Shown here: positions 15,366 through 23,602 of the stretch, piece after piece
Layout of the letters: every line of letters begins with the position of its first letter
Numbering within the stretch: the first letter of the stretch is position 1
Source of the DNA: Microvirga mediterraneensis
Lineage (GTDB): Bacteria; Pseudomonadota; Alphaproteobacteria; Rhizobiales; Beijerinckiaceae
Assembly (NCBI RefSeq): GCF_013520865.1
Contig: NZ_JACDXJ010000001.1
Coordinates: forward strand, 1,851,001-1,915,000
Length of the DNA stretch: 64,000 bases
Reading direction: 5' to 3'
Program-made: the position numbers and the translations under genes
Notes under the pieces: model-generated
The model's database searches: none
Told to the model about the DNA's origin: nothing
Seen by the model: only the letters and a program-made list of their open reading frames with translations

Positions 15366-18022
15366 GATCTGGCTCCCTTGCTGAAGGTCCTGGCCTGGGT
15401 GCCAGAAATCAGGTTCGTCACGTCGAGCAGGATCTGGGGCAGCGCCCATCCGCCAGGGCTGGCGAGATAGCGCGGCTCCCAGACAGGGCCGAACTTTTCC
15501 TTGTAGGCCCTTAAGCCCTTGAAGCCGTAGAAGCGCTCGCCGTTACGGGCGACGAAGGCTGCAATCTTGTGCCAATTCGGGGCGAGACGATGGTCGGACA
15601 GGCCCGAGAGCGGCGCCATGCCCAGGTTGAACCAGCGGTAGCCCCGCGCCTTGCCCTCCTGCATGAGGCTGACGAAAAGCAGGTCCATGATGCCGGAAAC
15701 ATCCGGCAGGTAGCGCATGAGATCGACGGTGATCTCGCCACCCGGCTGGCCGTACCAGATATTGGCGAAGGCGACGATGCGGCCCTCGCGGCGGATGACC
15801 GCGACATCGAAATGCGACAGGTACCGCTCCGACCAGAAGCCGATGGAGAACCCTTTTTCGCCCGCGCCGCGCTCCGCCAGCCAGGCATCTGAGACACCTT
15901 TAAGCTCGGTGAGATGGGAAGGCACCTCGGCGGCGGGAAGGATCGCGAATTCCAGGCTCTCGCGCTTGGCGCGGTTGAGCGCAGCGCGCCAGTCCTTTCC
16001 GGCCTTGCCTTCGGTCGTGAAGGCCTCGAGGTCCACATGCGCCTCCTCGCCGAGCTTCACGAGCGACAGGCCGCCATCAAGGTAGAGAGGCAGATGGGTG
16101 GGGCTGACCTGATAGAACACGGGCCATCCCGCATGCCGGTCGACCTCCTCCAGGAACTGCCACATGAGGTCGGCGGCATGCTCGGGCTTTCCGATCGGAT
16201 CGCCCATGGCGATCCAGCTCTTGCCGCGCACAGCATACATCAGGAAGGCCTCGCCGGATTCATGGAAGAGGAATCGCTTGTCCTCCAGGAGGGCGAGATG
16301 CGCATCGGCCCGCTCCGCATGGGCCAGAGCGGGCGTGATGACATTTGCCGTGACCGGATCGACCCGGCATATGCCGGGCTGCCGGTGGATCATGGCATAG
16401 AGCGACAGGGCTGCTCCGATGATGATGGCGCCGAGGCTGCTGCGCAGGAAACGGGACGCATCGTCGTGCCAGTTGAACTGCCACCACAGATCATGGCTGT
16501 AATCCACGTCGTGAAACGCCGTGAAGCCGAGCCAGAGACTGCAGCCGACGATGAGGGCGATCGCCACCAGCCAGCGCGGTTCCAGCGGTTCCGCGAAGAT
16601 GCCGGCCTTGCGGTAGAAGGCGGAGCGGTGCGTCAAGAGGAGGGCGAGAACGGCGCAGAGGACAAGCGCCTCCTCCCAGTCGAAGCCCTTGGCCAGCGAC
16701 ACCACGATTCCGGCGCCGATCAGGACGACGGACAGGGTCCAGGCGCTCGACAGACGGCGCATCAGGCCGCGCGACAGGATGAGGAGCATGACGCCCACCA
16801 CGCTGCCGACGAGATGCGAGACTTCCGCGAAGGGGAGGGGCACGAGAAGCCGTAGGGCACGCACGCGTGAGTAATCGTTGGGGAGCGCCCCGGAGGTGAG
16901 CAGCACGAGACCGCCGATGAACGTGAGGGTGGCGAGCGCCGCGGGCACGAAGGGCAGGACGAACCGCCTCACGCGCCGCGCGGCCTGCGAGAAAGGCGCG
17001 TCCGAGCGCCTGATCTCGTGCACGGCGAACAGCGCGATGGCGAGCAGGAACGGGATCAGCGTGTAGGTCAGGCGCCAGACGAGGATGGCGGACACCAGCC
17101 CGGCCGTCGGCGCCTGCGGGAAGGCGAGCAGGATCGCCGCCTCGAACGCACCGAGCCCGGCCGGGACGTGACTGACGACGGCGAGCAGGATCGCGCCGGC
17201 GAAGACAGCGGCGAAGATCGGGAAGCCGATCCCGACGTCGCCGGGAAGGAGCACCCACAGGGCCGCAGCGGCCGCGCAGATGTCGGTAAGGCCGAGAGCG
17301 ATCTGAACGAGAGCCGACGATCCGCCCGGAAGGCGGATCCGGATATCGCCCCGACCGATCTCGCGGCCGCCCTTGCGGCTCCATGCCCAGTAGGCGGCAA
17401 GGACCGCCAGCAGGGCTGCGCCGAGGCCCTGGTTGAGTCCGGCGGGCAGATAATCCAACGCGGCCAGAGCCTGCGGCTCGGAGGCGGCGCTAAGGCCGAT
17501 GACGCCCGCCATGCCGACCCAGAGAGTCATGGCGGCTACGGCGGTGAGCTTCGCGACCTCGGCCAAGGTCAGGCCGGCGCCGCCATAGATCCGCCAGCGC
17601 ACGGCTCCCGCCGTCACCAGGGGGAAGCCGAGAGTATGGCCGATGGCGTAGCTGGTGAAGGACCCGAGCGCGATGGTCTTCAACGGCACCGGCTTGGCCG
17701 TTGCCGCGCGAACGCCGAAGAGGTCGTAGCCCACCAGGGCGATATAGCTGATGGCCGCGCAAAGGAGCGACAGACCGATGAGAGGCGAGGGCGTGCCGAG
17801 GGCGCTTGCGGCGACAGCCGAGACATCGAGGCCGGACAGGAGCTTGAAGAGAAGGGCGGATAAGCCGGCGCATCCCGCGAGAGCGGCGACGGGTGTGCCC
17901 CATCGCAGAAGCGCGTGTCGGCGGGGCGAAGAAGGAACCGCAACAAGGCTGGGGGAAATAGGCGCCTGCTGAGCTTCGGCGGCAGGGCTCGCATGGTCGG
18001 CCCGAAGAGCGTTGGTGGGCAT
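15362..18022 (-). CDS. mprF: Bifunctional lysylphosphatidylglycerol synthetase/flippase
   Basis: 886 residues, the usual length for MprF/LpiA. The N-terminal two thirds carry about 13-14 membrane helices (UPF0104-type flippase, from about residue 38 to 560) and the C-terminal third is the cytosolic DUF2156 aminoacyl-PG synthase domain (FLMYAVRGKSWIAMGDPIG and later DLMRYLPDVSGIMDLLFVSLM). It transfers lysine from Lys-tRNA to phosphatidylglycerol and flips the product, lowering surface negative charge and giving resistance to cationic peptides and acid. Operon with acvB (ATGA overlap). Called lpiA in rhizobia, where it is acid-induced. Confidence 0.95.
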   Translation of the reverse strand: MPTNALRADHASPAAEAQQAPISPSLVAVPSSPRRHALLRWGTPVAALAGCAGLSALLFKLLSGLDVSAVAASALGTPSPLIGLSLLCAAISYIALVGYDLFGVRAATAKPVPLKTIALGSFTSYAIGHTLGFPLVTAGAVRWRIYGGAGLTLAEVAKLTAVAAMTLWVGMAGVIGLSAASEPQALAALDYLPAGLNQGLGAALLAVLAAYWAWSRKGGREIGRGDIRIRLPGGSSALVQIALGLTDICAAAAALWVLLPGDVGIGFPIFAAVFAGAILLAVVSHVPAGLGAFEAAILLAFPQAPTAGLVSAILVWRLTYTLIPFLLAIALFAVHEIRRSDAPFSQAARRVRRFVLPFVPAALATLTFIGGLVLLTSGALPNDYSRVRALRLLVPLPFAEVSHLVGSVVGVMLLILSRGLMRRLSSAWTLSVVLIGAGIVVSLAKGFDWEEALVLCAVLALLLTHRSAFYRKAGIFAEPLEPRWLVAIALIVGCSLWLGFTAFHDVDYSHDLWWQFNWHDDASRFLRSSLGAIIIGAALSLYAMIHRQPGICRVDPVTANVITPALAHAERADAHLALLEDKRFLFHESGEAFLMYAVRGKSWIAMGDPIGKPEHAADLMWQFLEEVDRHAGWPVFYQVSPTHLPLYLDGGLSLVKLGEEAHVDLEAFTTEGKAGKDWRAALNRAKRESLEFAILPAAEVPSHLTELKGVSDAWLAERGAGEKGFSIGFWSERYLSHFDVAVIRREGRIVAFANIWYGQPGGEITVDLMRYLPDVSGIMDLLFVSLMQEGKARGYRWFNLGMAPLSGLSDHRLAPNWHKIAAFVARNGERFYGFKGLRAYKEKFGPVWEPRYLASPGGWALPQILLDVTNLISGTQARTFSKGARS

Positions 18023-18156
18023 GGAAGATCTCGTCTGATGGTCTGAGGGCGCCTGTCATTCCGGCGCCCGGATGCCTCGGCGAGGCATGGACAGGGAATG
18101 TGCGGTGGCGGCACATGGCGACGCTGGCGCACGCGAGGATGCGGCGCGGCGATGGC

Positions 18157-18534
18157 TCAGACGAGAGGTGGGCCGGTGGGCGGGGCGGCGCAGGGCCGAT
18201 GAGACGGCGGTGCGTTGGGATAGGCGACGCGCCCCATCCTGATCAGCCGGGCCTGATCGAGAATGATCACCGGCGCAGCGGTGGGCAGGATGTAACCCGT
18301 ATCGTGGTCGCTGTCGCCGCCGCTGACCGGCGCATGGAGGCTCGCCGCGACATCGTCGAGCGGAGCGATGACGTCGCCGGTCAGGTTCAATATGCGTTCG
18401 ACGGCACCGTTCCGATCCCTGTCCTCGAAGAAGCACGGCTCAGCCTGAGCCGTTCCTGCGATCAGCAGGAGCGCCAGCAGGGGCTGAACGAGCGCCAATA
18501 GGATGCGGTGAACGGGCACGGAGAATCGCCTCAA
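18157..18534 (-). CDS. Exported proline-rich hypothetical protein
   Basis: 125 residues with a signal peptide (LLALVQPLLALLLIAGTAQA, ending near residue 31), then a mature part containing EPCFFEDRDRNGAVERILNLTGDVIAPLDDVAASLHAP and a proline-rich tail. The GDSDHDTGYILP segment is acidic. It lies upstream of mprF on the same strand with a 134-base gap and might belong to that transcript. I recognise no family. Composition is normal for the genome. Confidence 0.6.
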   Translation of the reverse strand: MRRFSVPVHRILLALVQPLLALLLIAGTAQAEPCFFEDRDRNGAVERILNLTGDVIAPLDDVAASLHAPVSGGDSDHDTGYILPTAAPVIILDQARLIRMGRVAYPNAPPSHRPCAAPPTGPPLV

Positions 18535-18603
18535 CTCGACGCGAGTATTTCACACGAAAGCTGAATGGTTGCTGATCGGCGCAAATACGACACGAGGGCA
18601 TTC

Positions 18604-18638
18604 TTCAAAAAGAAAGCGCCCGCTTTGCAGGGGGCGCT
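18604..18638 (-). terminator. Rho-independent terminator, minus strand
   Basis: On the minus strand AGCGCCC, a 10-nt loop, GGGCGCT is a perfect 7-bp GC-rich stem immediately followed by TTTCTTTTTG. It would end a transcript coming from the 88-residue gene at 18958-19224, implying a 320-base 3' tail, or a separate minus-strand RNA. Confidence 0.75.
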
Positions 18639-18650
18639 CTAAGGTCCGAC

Positions 18651-18665
18651 CCGTAGGGGCAAATA
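18651..18665. repeat. 15-bp direct repeat, copy 1
   Basis: CCGTAGGGGCAAATA recurs exactly at 18834-18848, 183 bases downstream. The repeats bracket the most AT-rich part of the gap. Confidence 0.85.
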
Positions 18666-18833
18666 AGAGGCCGGTAGTCCTATCTATTTAAAGAGTATTT
18701 TGTCTAAATTGTGACGCCCGGTGACCCAAATGGGGCATGTCAATAGAGTTTATGCTATGCGCAGGCGGCTGGATAATTCATTCCCAAACGATTTGGCTTG
18801 ATCGGTTGCTGTATATGTTCTATGCGGTATCCA

Positions 18834-18848
18834 CCGTAGGGGCAAATA
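18834..18848. repeat. 15-bp direct repeat, copy 2
   Basis: Exact second copy of CCGTAGGGGCAAATA. This copy, unlike the first, is extended into a small hairpin (ACCGT ... ACGGT). Confidence 0.85.
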
Positions 18849-18879
18849 CGGTTCAAAGGGTCGCGAACACGGTCGGTAA

Positions 18880-18899
18880 GGCCGGATGCGGCCCTTTTT
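18880..18899 (+). terminator. Possible rho-independent terminator, plus strand
   Basis: GGCCG-GATG-CGGCC is a 5-bp GC stem followed by CTTTTTATTT. It would end a plus-strand transcript arising inside the gap; no plus-strand protein gene lies upstream, so the transcript would be non-coding. Confidence 0.55.
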
Positions 18900-18957
18900 A
18901 TTTGTATCTTACTTTGCTTTTTTTGCTAAAGGCCGCCGCTTTTGGGAATGTGGTCCG

Positions 18958-19224
18958 TCACTTGGACCTGCTGCGAACTTCCTGCAGCCTTTCGACCATG
19001 GCCTTGATGTCCTCGACGGCCTTCGAGCCCCGGATGCCGATCACGCCACGGTCGACGGTCCGCCCGTTCTCGTCCTTCCGTCCGTTGAAGAACACATCCC
19101 GCTCCTGCTTGGACATCTTCAGGACGGTGCGAGCCTCCGTTTCGATCCGCCATTCCTCAGACCACGTGCTGACGGTTTGGCCGGTGAGTTCGGAGGTGAC
19201 TTCGGTATCGCGGGAATAGGTCAT
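18958..19224 (-). CDS. Small hypothetical protein, 88 aa
   Basis: A hydrophilic protein (MTYSRDTEVTSELTGQTVSTW onward) with a central SKQERDVFFNGRKDENGRTVDRGVIGIRG segment and a basic helical C-terminus. No signal peptide. I recognise no family with confidence; it resembles small proteins seen beside prophage remnants in Methylobacteriaceae. It lies next to the repeat-bearing AT-rich gap, which strengthens the idea that this short stretch is accessory. Confidence 0.6.
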   Translation of the reverse strand: MTYSRDTEVTSELTGQTVSTWSEEWRIETEARTVLKMSKQERDVFFNGRKDENGRTVDRGVIGIRGSKAVEDIKAMVERLQEVRSRSK

Positions 19225-19278
19225 GGCGGCCGTTATGGCATGCAGCCATGAACAAAGGCTTTCGGTGCCGCGGCAGGC

Positions 19279-20487
19279 TCACTCCGCCAGGCGGGATAGA
19301 ACCTGATGGGCCGCCTGCACCCGAGCCTCGTTGGGATAGGCTTTATTGGCGAGCATGACGATGCCGATCTTCCTGCCCGGCACGAATGCAACATAAGCGC
19401 CAAATCCGAGGGTTGATCCGGTCTTGTTGACGATCACATCGTCGCGCGGCGCCAGGGGCGGGTCGATCAGGGTAGCCGGATGAGCCTTTTGGTTCATTGT
19501 GTTGCCGGCAATGAAGGTGTCGAGCGCAACCGGATAGGGATATTGCTCCCAGATGAGATCCTGAGTCAGTTCGCCAGAGCGGAAGTAGCCGATCCTTGTC
19601 GCGTGGAGGGATTTTGCGATCCGTTCAGGGACCGTGCCGATCCCCATATTCACCTCGAGGAAGCGGATCATGTCGACGGCGTTCGACTTCACGCCATAAG
19701 CTTCGTCCGCGAGCAGTGCCCCGGAGACACGCACGGGCTTGCCGTCGCGGCTGTAGCCCCAGGCGTAGGATTTCATTTCCGCCGCAGGGACGTCGATATA
19801 GGTCCGTCGCATCCCGAGATCGTCGAACAGGCCTTCGGCCAGGGACGTGAAGCTCGCATCCATGGCCCGGGCGGTGACGATGCCGAGCAGGCCAATGCTC
19901 GGATTGGCATAGCTGCGCCGGGTGCCGGGAGCGGATGCGGGTTTCCACGCGCGGTAATAGGCGATGAGCTGCCCGCGATCCTTCACGTTGCCAGGCAGCT
20001 GGAGCGGGAAGCCGCCGGCCGTGTGCGTCGCGAGATCCAGGAGCCGCACCTTGTCGAAGGCGCTGCCCTTCAGCTCCGGCATGTGCCGGCTGACGCTATC
20101 GGTCAACTTCAGCCTGCCTTGCACTTCGGCAAAGGTCGCCAGTGTGGCCGTGAATGTCTTGCTGATCGAACCTAGTTCGAAGAGCGTGTCGCGGGTGACG
20201 GGTAGCTGAGGATCCTTCGATGCCAAGCCATACGCGATGAAATGGCGCTGTCCGTCGACGGTCACGGCGACAGCCATTCCTGGTAGGCCGAATTGCGCGA
20301 TGATCGGCTTCACCGCTTCATCGATGATCTGCCGGACCTGCGCATTCTGGAAGGGCCCTGCCGCGAGAGCGGGGGACAGAGCACAGAAGGTGGATGCCAT
20401 GAGGATGACCGCACGGCGCGCACGACGTAGTGGCTGCAAGAGGGTGGCCTTCCAGGGCTGACATGAAACTGTCGGGCGACACTTCAT
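19279..20487 (-). CDS. ampC: Class C (AmpC-type) beta-lactamase
   Basis: 402 residues from the ATG at 20485-20487. The N-terminus (about 1-43) is a long signal with a basic stretch and ends at LAAGPFQNAQ; a second ATG (residue 30, MASTFCALSPALA) would give a more normal signal of 14 residues and may be the true start. Class C motifs are all present: SISK at 107-110 (nucleophile S107), YAN at 193-195, and KTG at 355-357 followed by TLGFGAYVAFVP. The YANPSIGLLG block is typical of AmpC. It hydrolyses cephalosporins in the periplasm. No ampR gene is adjacent; the divergent neighbour is a Crp/Fnr regulator. Confidence 0.92.
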   Translation of the reverse strand: MKCRPTVSCQPWKATLLQPLRRARRAVILMASTFCALSPALAAGPFQNAQVRQIIDEAVKPIIAQFGLPGMAVAVTVDGQRHFIAYGLASKDPQLPVTRDTLFELGSISKTFTATLATFAEVQGRLKLTDSVSRHMPELKGSAFDKVRLLDLATHTAGGFPLQLPGNVKDRGQLIAYYRAWKPASAPGTRRSYANPSIGLLGIVTARAMDASFTSLAEGLFDDLGMRRTYIDVPAAEMKSYAWGYSRDGKPVRVSGALLADEAYGVKSNAVDMIRFLEVNMGIGTVPERIAKSLHATRIGYFRSGELTQDLIWEQYPYPVALDTFIAGNTMNQKAHPATLIDPPLAPRDDVIVNKTGSTLGFGAYVAFVPGRKIGIVMLANKAYPNEARVQAAHQVLSRLAE

Positions 20488-20785
20488 ACGCCCGGGCAGG
20501 CGTGGGGGTATCGCCTCATGGGATGCGCTCGGGCATCGGTTGCGCATAAGTCGCGGAGCATCGGGGCGTGGTCTCGTCAACAAGGCTTCGCCTGTCACAT
20601 CCTCTTCAGGATGTGCTCGGACGCACCGCATTTCCGAGGCCGGCGGCCTAGCCTGACCTGTCAATCGACAGTGGGGAGATAGCATCATCCGAGCCAGGAC
20701 TCCAACCGCGTTTCATCATAGCAACTGGCTTCTGGGAGCGCTGGAGCCTGAAGATCTGGCGTACCTCGAGCCTCATCTTGAAATC
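20488..20785. other. Divergent spacer of ampC and the Crp/Fnr gene
   Basis: The gap contains a hairpin CACATCCT-CTTC-AGGATGTG (20596-20615) that could be part of the ampC leader, and, from about 20657 to 20785, codons that read as the missing N-terminus of the Crp/Fnr protein. Promoters of both genes must lie here, but no -35/-10 pair is convincing. Confidence 0.5.
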
Positions 20786-21427
20786 GTGATCCTGCCAAAA
20801 GACACCGTTCTCTACAAAGCCGGGGATCTCATCAGCTACACCTATTTTCCGCATGACGCCATCGTGGGGCTGATCAATGTCATGGAAGAGGGGCAATACG
20901 TCGAGGTGGCGTCCATCGGGCGGGAAGGAATGTTCGGCCTGATCAGCGCTCTTGTCTCCCGCGAGTCCTTCGGGCGCTACAAGGTGCAGGTTCCCGGGTC
21001 CGCTTCCCGGATCACCATCGAGTGGATGCAGGAGGCCATCCGGGTCCGGCCGAAGTTGCGCCGGCTGCTTCTGAGTTACACCGAGGTTCTGCTGGCGCAG
21101 ACGTTCCAGGCGGTCTCCTGCAATGCCGTTCATACGGTTGAAGAGCGCTGCTGCAACTGGATCCTGAACGCACGCGACCGGATCGATGAGGATGTCCTCC
21201 CCCTGACCCATGCCGATCTGGCGGAGTTGCTGGGTGTCCAGCGCTCCACCATCAGTACGGTCCTGCGCGCGTTCCAGAGGCAGGGCCTCATCGCGCAGCA
21301 GCGCGGCGGCATCGTCATTGCTGATCGATCAGGTCTCGAAGGCATTTCTTGCGAATGCTATGACAGGACAAGACGGGTTTACCGGCGCCTGCTGCCACGT
21401 TCCTATCCTCCGGCCCAATCGTCGTAG
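20786..21427 (+). CDS. Crp/Fnr family transcriptional regulator, start uncertain
   Basis: From the GTG at 20786 the product is 213 residues: a cyclic-nucleotide-type sensor fold (YFPHDAIVGLINVMEEGQYVEVASIGREGMFG), a dimer helix, and a C-terminal helix-turn-helix (LTHADLAELLGVQRSTISTVLRAFQRQGLI). The four-cysteine FNR cluster is absent, so it is not an oxygen-sensing iron-sulfur form. The conserved family N-terminus is encoded upstream in the same frame (NWLLGALEPEDLAYLEPHLEI) but no ATG, GTG or TTG occurs between the stop at 20654-20656 and 20786. A GGGGAG site precedes ATC codons at 20684 and 20687. Either a rare start is used or the start codon is mutated. Confidence 0.85.
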   Translation: MILPKDTVLYKAGDLISYTYFPHDAIVGLINVMEEGQYVEVASIGREGMFGLISALVSRESFGRYKVQVPGSASRITIEWMQEAIRVRPKLRRLLLSYTEVLLAQTFQAVSCNAVHTVEERCCNWILNARDRIDEDVLPLTHADLAELLGVQRSTISTVLRAFQRQGLIAQQRGGIVIADRSGLEGISCECYDRTRRVYRRLLPRSYPPAQSS

Positions 21428-21507
21428 AGAATTCAGGTGGAAATTCCTTTTTCTGCCCTGAAACCGCCCTGCGGATGAGGCGTCATGTCTGCCGGAAGGA
21501 GATTGAC

Positions 21508-21750
21508 GTGGCCCGATACTATTTCGACGTCCACGATGGAGCGCAGCTTGTCCGTGACGAGGACGGCTCCGAGTTCGAGAACGACGATGCGGCCGTGCAG
21601 GCGGCGGCGCGGTCGGCGACAGAGATCGGCCAGGGCCGTGTGGCCAAGGGCGACTTCAGGGAGGTCGTCATCGAGGTGCGCAAGGCCCGCAGCCGGAATA
21701 TCTGTACCGTGACGGCATCGATGAAGATCGAATGGCGCTCGAAGTCATAG
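21508..21750 (+). CDS. DUF6894 family small protein
   Basis: 80 residues beginning VARYYFDVHDGAQLVRDEDGSEFEN, the hallmark of the DUF6894 proteins that are numerous in Bradyrhizobium, Methylobacterium and Microvirga. Start is the GTG at 21508, preceded by AGGAG at a proper distance; a further upstream ATG (21475) lacks a site. Predicted beta-alpha-beta fold, soluble. Function unknown; genes of this family commonly sit alone between regulators and stress genes, as here. Confidence 0.85.
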   Translation: MARYYFDVHDGAQLVRDEDGSEFENDDAAVQAAARSATEIGQGRVAKGDFREVVIEVRKARSRNICTVTASMKIEWRSKS

Positions 21751-21769
21751 CAGGATCTTGGTTCCCTAT

Positions 21770-22540
21770 TCACAGTCGCGCGAGCGGCCCATCGATGATG
21801 ACGTGGGGACACAGGCGCGAGCATTGTTCGATGCGCCCTTCCACCTTATAGATATTTTGAAGCAGGGTTGGAGTGATTACCCTGTCCACCGGTCCGCAGC
21901 TCACCATGGTGCCGGCATCGATCACCATCACCCGATCCGCCACGCGCAGAACCTGGTTAAGGTCATGGATGGCAAGGATCACGCAGATGCCGCGATCCCT
22001 GGCGAGGGAGCGGATCAGAGCCAGCACTTCCACCTGCCGATGCAGATCGAGCGCACTCGTCGGCTCGTCGAGAAGGAGGACCCTCGGATCGCGGACAAGC
22101 ACCTGGGCGAGCGAGACCAATTGCCGTTGCCCGCCGCTGAGTTCGTGCAGGCCCTTGAAGGCAATGGGCTCGATCTGCAGGCCGTGGAGAACGCGGTCGA
22201 CCTCTTCGAGATCTGAATCGGTCACCTTTCGGCCCGCGCCCTGCTTGCGGGCGAGGAGCACGGATTCATAGACGGTCAGCACCGTATTCACCGACGTGTC
22301 CTGCGGCATGTAACAGACTTGGCCCGGCCCGGGCAGGGAGCCCGCGCCGTCGATCCGGATGCTTCCGGGGCCGTCGAGCAGACCCGCGATGCGCCGGAAG
22401 AGGCTCGACTTGCCGGCGGCATTCGGTCCGATCACGGCGGTGACCTCGCCGCCCTTCAGCGCCGGTGTGGTGACGCCGGCGAGCACCTCCTGTTTGCCGT
22501 AGCGGACGCCGACATCGGTGAGTTGCAGACTCGCTACCAT
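21770..22540 (-). CDS. Iron-complex ABC transporter, ATP-binding protein
   Basis: 256 residues of the FepC/FecE type. Walker A GPNAAGKSS, signature LSGGQRQLV, Walker B VLLLDEPTSALD and the H-loop IHDLNQ are all seen. It powers uptake through the permease encoded just upstream, with which it overlaps by seven bases. The last gene of a three-gene operon (binding protein, permease, ATPase). Iron-siderophore or heme is the likely cargo by family. Confidence 0.94.
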   Translation of the reverse strand: MVASLQLTDVGVRYGKQEVLAGVTTPALKGGEVTAVIGPNAAGKSSLFRRIAGLLDGPGSIRIDGAGSLPGPGQVCYMPQDTSVNTVLTVYESVLLARKQGAGRKVTDSDLEEVDRVLHGLQIEPIAFKGLHELSGGQRQLVSLAQVLVRDPRVLLLDEPTSALDLHRQVEVLALIRSLARDRGICVILAIHDLNQVLRVADRVMVIDAGTMVSCGPVDRVITPTLLQNIYKVEGRIEQCSRLCPHVIIDGPLARL

Positions 22541-23598
22541 GAGCGCCTCCGGCTGGACATGATCAGGCTGAAGAGGAACGGCACGCCCACGAGGGCCGTA
22601 ATGATGCCGATGGGAAAAATCGTTCCCGGCACGATGGATTTGCTGATGACGGATGTCAGCGAGAGGATCGCCGCGCCGGAGAGAACCGACGCCGGCAGAA
22701 AGTAGCGCTGGTCCTCGCCCACGAGCATGCGGGCGATGTGCGGTCCCACCAATCCGATGAAGCCGATGGTGCCCACGAAGGCGACGGGCACGGCGGCGAG
22801 TAGGCTGATGATCATCATCGTCTCGAGACGCAGACGTCGCACGTTGACGCCGAAGCTCGCGGCCTTGTCGTCGCCGAGCCGAAGCGCGGTGAGTGCCCAG
22901 GCGCGGCGGATGAACAGGGGCAGGGAAACGGCGAGCACGGCCGTGGCGATCGCAAGCTTCGGCCATGTGGCGCGGGTCAGGCTGCCCATCGTCCAGAACA
23001 CTACGGCGGCGAGCGCCTGCTCGGACGCGAGATATTGCACCAGCGCGAGAAGCGCATTGAAGGTGAATACGAGGGTTATGCCGAGAAGCACGATGGTCTC
23101 GACGGTGACGCCGCGCTTCTGGCTCATGAAATGGATGAAGAGCGCCGCTGCCATGGCCATGAGCAGGGCGTTGATCGACACCACGTAATCGATGGCCCAG
23201 GGCAGGATGCCGACACCGAAGACGAGCGCGATCGAGGCGCCGAAGCTCGCGGCTGCCGAGATACCGAGCGTGAAGGGGCTCGCGAGCGGGTTGTTGAGGA
23301 TCGTCTGCATCTGCGCGCCAGCGGCCGACAGCGCCGCGCCGACAACGACGGCCATGAGCGCCACCGGCATGCGGATGTCCCAGATCACCACGCTGATCTG
23401 CAGCGAAACCTCGGGCGAGCCCGTGAGCGCCAGCACGACCTCGCGCATGGTGTAACGGGCAGGTCCTAGACCAAGGTCCGCGATGACGGAGAGAACCAGA
23501 ACGAGGCCGAGAGCAAGAAGCACGAGCTTCTTGCGCTGCACGAGGACGCGGTAGGCTCCGCGTCCTTTCGGCATGGCGATGGCGGGCGAGTGAGCCAA
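22534..23598 (-). CDS. FecCD family iron ABC permease
   Basis: 354 residues with about ten membrane helices. The GLVGPHIARMLVGEDQRYFLPASVLSGA segment is the FecCD cytoplasmic coupling region that docks the ATPase. Only one permease gene is present, so it should act as a homodimer. Gap to the binding-protein gene is four bases; overlap with the ATPase gene is seven. Confidence 0.94.
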   Translation of the reverse strand: MAHSPAIAMPKGRGAYRVLVQRKKLVLLALGLVLVLSVIADLGLGPARYTMREVVLALTGSPEVSLQISVVIWDIRMPVALMAVVVGAALSAAGAQMQTILNNPLASPFTLGISAAASFGASIALVFGVGILPWAIDYVVSINALLMAMAAALFIHFMSQKRGVTVETIVLLGITLVFTFNALLALVQYLASEQALAAVVFWTMGSLTRATWPKLAIATAVLAVSLPLFIRRAWALTALRLGDDKAASFGVNVRRLRLETMMIISLLAAVPVAFVGTIGFIGLVGPHIARMLVGEDQRYFLPASVLSGAAILSLTSVISKSIVPGTIFPIGIITALVGVPFLFSLIMSSRRRSW

Positions 23599-23602
23599 GA
23601 GC

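Larger units (their letters stand above)
18535..18957. other. AT-rich gene-free gap with direct repeats and opposed terminators
   Basis: No credible gene lies here. The interval is poorer in GC than its neighbours and holds the repeats and terminator hairpins listed separately. It may encode a small RNA on the plus strand ending at about 18899, or be the scar of a mobile element. The open frame starting at 18737 on the plus strand overlaps an opposite-strand gene and is not believed. Confidence 0.55.

Noticed and set aside
18737..19219. Plus-strand open frame beginning MSIEFMLCAGGWIIHSQTIW
   Set aside because: Its second half is antisense to the 88-residue gene and its first half lies in the repeat-bearing gap with no ribosome site or family.
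20596..20615. Hairpin CACATCCT-CTTC-AGGATGTG as a terminator
   Set aside because: There is no T tract after it on either strand and no gene ends beside it; it may be part of the ampC leader.
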